The notes under the pieces are model-generated. The model was given only the letters and a program-made list of their open reading frames with translations, made no database searches and was not told where the DNA came from. From assembly GCA_903907885.1 (NCBI GenBank), contig CAIVPY010000408.1, positions 1 through 9,817 of the forward strand: DNA of 9,817 nt. Direction: 5' to 3'. Of this stretch, positions 7,085 through 9,817 are shown piece by piece. Position 1 is the stretch's first letter, and every line of letters begins with the position of its first letter. Both the position numbers and the translations under genes were made by a program. This stretch comes from an uncultured Bacteroidota bacterium (GTDB lineage Bacteria > Bacteroidota > Bacteroidia > UKL13-3).

Positions 7085-8137
7085 ATGTCACAGCACAAGC
7101 TATATATGGAGCGATGCCTGCAATTGGCTCTTTTAGGATCGGGCACGGTTGCGCCCAACCCTATGGTGGGCTGTGTCATTGTGCATCATGACAGCATTAT
7201 TGGCGAAGGCTGGCATCAGCAATTTGGGCAAGCCCATGCAGAAGTGAATGCCATTGCATCAGTAAAAGACAAAAGCCTGATTGCAGAGTCAATGGTGTAT
7301 ATCAACCTTGAGCCTTGCAGCCACTTCGGAAAAACCCCTCCTTGCGTGGATTTACTCATTAGTTATCGACCTGAAAAGGTGGTCATTGGTATGATTGATC
7401 CCTTTAGCAAAGTTGCAGGAAATGGAGTGGCTAAATTAAAAGATGCCGGAATTGAAGTGGAAATGGGTATTTTGGAAGAAGAGTGTCAATTCTTGAACCG
7501 AAGGTTTATCAAATTTCATACAAAACAATTGCCTTATGTTATATTGAAATGGGCCAAAACCATCAATGGATATATTGCTCCTGATGCAAGGCTATTGAGT
7601 AAAGAAGAGTTTGAAGAACAAAGGCATATAACAGATAGAATTGTTCAAAAACTGGTTCATAGGTGGCGTACACAAGAAGATGCCATTATGGTGGGAACAA
7701 ATACAACACTATTTGACAATCCAGCTTTGAATGCCCGCGAATGGCAAGGCAAAAACCCCGTAAGAATTACCATTGATAAAAACTTGCGTTTAGATTCCAC
7801 ATTAAAGATATTCGATGGCACTATTCCAACCTTTGTTTTCACCGAAAAAGAAAAAGCAACTTCAGAAAACCTCGAGTATATTCAAACACATTTTGATGAA
7901 AATTTGATTATAAATATTCTAAAAACACTCTATCAAAAAGGAATTCAAAGCGTAATTGTTGAAGGGGGAGAGCACTTGTTAAACTCCTTTATTAATGGGG
8001 GCTTGTGGGACGAAGCGATTGTTTTCACATCAAACAAAATCATTGATATAGGAATTCCATCTCCGCTAATTTCTGGAAAATTATTACAACAAGACATTAT
8101 TGATAATGTTCAATTAAGTTATTACTCACACACATGA
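7085..8137 (+). CDS. ribD: Bifunctional riboflavin biosynthesis deaminase/reductase
   Basis: RibD carries out two successive steps of riboflavin synthesis: deamination of the pyrimidine formed by GTP cyclohydrolase II, then NADPH-dependent reduction of the ribosyl side chain. Residues 1-145 are the zinc deaminase domain, with NPMVGCVIV (25-33), H51-A-E53 (zinc ligand and catalytic glutamate), and PC at 77-78 with GKTPPC ending at C87 (the other zinc ligands). From about 150 comes the reductase domain: YVILKWAKTINGYIA (151-165), IMVGTNTTLFDNPALNAR (201-218) and VEGGEHLLNSFI (292-303). At 350 residues both domains are complete. The start at 7085 leaves the usual short lead before YMERCLQLA. The stop overlaps the start of the transporter gene as ATGA, implying translational coupling. 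The upstream spacer contains no recognisable FMN riboswitch. Confidence 0.96.
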   Translation: MSQHKLYMERCLQLALLGSGTVAPNPMVGCVIVHHDSIIGEGWHQQFGQAHAEVNAIASVKDKSLIAESMVYINLEPCSHFGKTPPCVDLLISYRPEKVVIGMIDPFSKVAGNGVAKLKDAGIEVEMGILEEECQFLNRRFIKFHTKQLPYVILKWAKTINGYIAPDARLLSKEEFEEQRHITDRIVQKLVHRWRTQEDAIMVGTNTTLFDNPALNAREWQGKNPVRITIDKNLRLDSTLKIFDGTIPTFVFTEKEKATSENLEYIQTHFDENLIINILKTLYQKGIQSVIVEGGEHLLNSFINGGLWDEAIVFTSNKIIDIGIPSPLISGKLLQQDIIDNVQLSYYSHT

Positions 8138-9018
8138 TATTTTTATTACTCAGCATCCTAGCATCAACCATAACTGTAAGTTATTTCAAAGTATTTGAAA
8201 AACTTGGGGTTCACACACTCACTGGCATTGTTTTCAATTATTTGGCTTGTGCCATCTTAGGCAATTTCGTGGGTGTTTCAGATGCTGTATTTAGTACACC
8301 TTTTTGGTCTATGGATTGGTTTCCTTACACGGTTTTTTTGGGCTTCATGTTCATTACAATATTTTTTGCTATAGGCAAAACAGCTCAACAAATGGGGGTT
8401 TCGGTAAGTATGGTTTCAGCCAAACTTTCAGTGGTTGTTCCAATTTTGTTTGCAGTTATTATGTATGGAGAAAATGTAAAATATTTACAATCATTTGGAA
8501 TTCTATTATCATTGATAGCTGTTTACTTTATTAGCAAAAAAGATCAATCTGAAAAATCAGAACACAAAAATTTATGGATTCTTCCCCTTATTGTTTTTGT
8601 AGGTAGCGGCATTATAGATACTACTTTAAAAATAATTCAAACCCACTTTATACCTGCACACAGTGAGGCCCATATTATTACTATGGCTTTTACCATGGCT
8701 TTTGTATTTGGCATTTTTGTTTTGCTTTATGATGTAAATAAAAACAAATTGAAAATTACTTTGAAAAATGTTTTTTGGGGATTTATGCTGGGCATTCCAA
8801 ACTACTTTAGTATGTATTTTCTACTTAAAACACTTTCAGCATTCCATAGTTCAAGTGCCATTGTTTTTCCTGTAAACAATATTGGTGTGTTAGCCGCATC
8901 AAGCCTTGTTTCTATTCTGTTTTTCAAAGAAAAAATGAACAAATTTAATTGGTATGGATTATCGCTTTCTGTTATTTCAATTATTCTAATTTCTGAGGTT
9001 TATCTTGCTATTTTCTAA
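8134..9018 (+). CDS. EamA/DMT-superfamily transporter, ten predicted helices
   Basis: A 294-residue inner-membrane protein with ten predicted helices in two five-helix halves, at about 1-18, 28-48, 64-81, 91-111, 117-134, 147-165, 181-199, 211-230, 241-264 and 271-293. This is the layout of drug/metabolite transporters. The first half ends in GENVKYLQSFGILLSLIAVYFIS (112-134) and the second in FKEKMNKFNWYGLSLSVISIILIS (264-287), matching the conserved helix pair that closes each EamA repeat. Substrate cannot be read from sequence. Its ATG lies inside the ribD stop (four-base overlap), so it is almost certainly cotranscribed and coupled; since DMT-family riboflavin transporters (RibN) are known, a flavin-related substrate is a fair but unproved guess. 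It overlaps the next gene by 14 bases. Confidence 0.88.
   Translation: MIFLLLSILASTITVSYFKVFEKLGVHTLTGIVFNYLACAILGNFVGVSDAVFSTPFWSMDWFPYTVFLGFMFITIFFAIGKTAQQMGVSVSMVSAKLSVVVPILFAVIMYGENVKYLQSFGILLSLIAVYFISKKDQSEKSEHKNLWILPLIVFVGSGIIDTTLKIIQTHFIPAHSEAHIITMAFTMAFVFGIFVLLYDVNKNKLKITLKNVFWGFMLGIPNYFSMYFLLKTLSAFHSSSAIVFPVNNIGVLAASSLVSILFFKEKMNKFNWYGLSLSVISIILISEVYLAIF
8995..8998 (+). promoter_or_regulatory. Shine-Dalgarno-like GAGG fixing the TTG start of the YigZ-family gene
   Basis: GAGG (8995-8998) lies six bases before the TTG at 9005, inside the 3' end of the transporter gene. It is notable because most starts in this window lack a Shine-Dalgarno sequence, and it supports TTG where no ATG is available. 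Confidence 0.5.
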
Positions 9019-9610
9019 TTCATATAAAACCATATTTTCTGAAGTTAATGCTGAATATAAAGACAAAGGCAGTCGTTTTATTACTTTTGTATATCATATA
9101 AACAACGAAATAGAAGCCAAAGAAAAAATCAATTTTCTAAAAAAAGAACACCCATCAGCCAACCATCATTGTTGGGCACTTGTACTTGGTAATGATAAAG
9201 AATTTCAAAAAAGCAGTGATGATAGGGAGCCAAATAACACAGCTGGAAAGCCCATATTAAGAGCCATTGTTGCCAAAGAATTAACATTTGTATTGGTAGT
9301 GGTTGTAAGGTATTTTGGTGGAAAACTATTGGGCGTACCTGGGTTGATAAACGCTTACGGAACATCTACTCAAGAGGCTTTAAAAATTGCAACTATTATT
9401 GAAAAAGAAATAACTGAAAAATACCTTGTGCCTTGTGGTTATGAGCAGCACCCCGACCTTTATCGCATCTTAAAAAACAATGTAATAAATTTACAAGCTA
9501 CTGACATAGATGTTTTGGAGCAAGGACTTATATTTGAGGTTTCTAAACAAAAAGCTGAATCCTTAATCAAAAAACTGAAAGAGGCTCGTTTCGATATTAA
9601 ACCCATTTGA
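9005..9610 (+). CDS. yigZ: YigZ/IMPACT (UPF0029) family protein
   Basis: A 201-residue homologue of E. coli YigZ and the N-terminal part of eukaryotic IMPACT, a cytoplasmic family linked to translation or nucleic-acid binding with no settled biochemical role in bacteria. The conserved blocks are all present: KGSRFI (21-26), HHCWA (54-58), SDDREPNNTAGKPIL (71-85), VVRYFGGKLLG (100-110) and INAYG (115-119). Residues from about 138 form the small C-terminal domain typical of YigZ. The start must be non-ATG: the protein has no internal methionine, an in-frame TAA lies at 8987-8989, and the TTG at 9005 has GAGG at the right distance. The gene overlaps the transporter by 14 bases and is followed after two bases by the next gene, so it sits inside an operon. 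Length and motifs indicate an intact gene. Confidence 0.93.
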   Translation: MLFSNSYKTIFSEVNAEYKDKGSRFITFVYHINNEIEAKEKINFLKKEHPSANHHCWALVLGNDKEFQKSSDDREPNNTAGKPILRAIVAKELTFVLVVVVRYFGGKLLGVPGLINAYGTSTQEALKIATIIEKEITEKYLVPCGYEQHPDLYRILKNNVINLQATDIDVLEQGLIFEVSKQKAESLIKKLKEARFDIKPI

Positions 9611-9612
9611 AA

Positions 9613-9817
9613 ATGAAAAAAATATTATCACTCTTCGTCACACTTATCATACAACAAATTTTGTTTGCTCAAAATGTGAAGGAATTCATACAACACCGAA
9701 GCACTGAAATAAAATACTCAAATGATAAAATCGCTTTGAATGCCCCGTTGCAAAAGGCTTCAAATAATATTGATATATATGCAAATGAGGCACAAGCATA
9801 CTTAACAAAAAATAATC
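9613..9817 (+). CDS. Secreted protein of unknown function, truncated by window end
   Basis: Only the first 68 codons are inside the window and no stop is reached. The ATG at 9613 begins a clear signal peptide: MKK, a hydrophobic run to about residue 18, and likely cleavage after FA before QNVKEF. The mature part seen so far is hydrophilic with several Asn, Lys and Gln residues and has no motif I recognise; it may be a propeptide or the start of a larger exported or surface protein. The start lies two bases after the YigZ-family stop, so it is probably the fourth gene of the ribD operon. Confidence 0.7.
   Translation, partial: MKKILSLFVTLIIQQILFAQNVKEFIQHRSTEIKYSNDKIALNAPLQKASNNIDIYANEAQAYLTKNN

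Overview
The window looks like chromosomal DNA of a Bacteroidota bacterium (Cytophagia, Sphingobacteriia, Chitinophagia or Flavobacteriia; the sequence does not say which). The signs are visibly AT-rich DNA, A/T-rich leaders with almost no Shine-Dalgarno sequences, promoter-like TAnnTTTG boxes of the Bacteroidota -7 type, a Ser-Ser-Cys-Lys-Lys lipoprotein signal and the gene set. No rRNA, tRNA, CRISPR array, transposase or phage gene was seen.

Left part (1-2130), accessory in character. An AT-rich leader with a candidate promoter precedes a 335-residue protein that joins four predicted membrane helices to a P-loop AAA+-like ATPase domain. I do not recognise this combination. It converges on a small lipoprotein gene of unknown function; a strong symmetrical hairpin lies between them. 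The lipoprotein gene is bracketed by two imperfectly palindromic intergenic elements that look like REP-type repeats.

Middle part (2128-6950), minus strand, housekeeping. In transcription order: prmC (release-factor glutamine methyltransferase), a large exported two-part M16 zinc peptidase, and cdsA (CDP-diacylglycerol synthase, phospholipid synthesis), closed by a clear terminator. The peptidase and cdsA are 24 bases apart and probably cotranscribed.

Right part (7085-9817), plus strand. ribD (riboflavin synthesis) overlaps a ten-helix EamA/DMT-type transporter by four bases. The transporter overlaps a YigZ/IMPACT protein by 14 bases, and two bases later begins a secreted protein cut by the window end. 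This is a tightly coupled operon. The RibD-transporter coupling suggests, without proving it, that the transporter handles a flavin or a related compound. prmC and ribD diverge from a 134-base spacer, each with a -7-like box ending four bases before its ATG, so both mRNAs may be leaderless.

I found no clear new multi-gene system. The least conventional items are the membrane-AAA+ protein at the left and the palindromic elements beside it.
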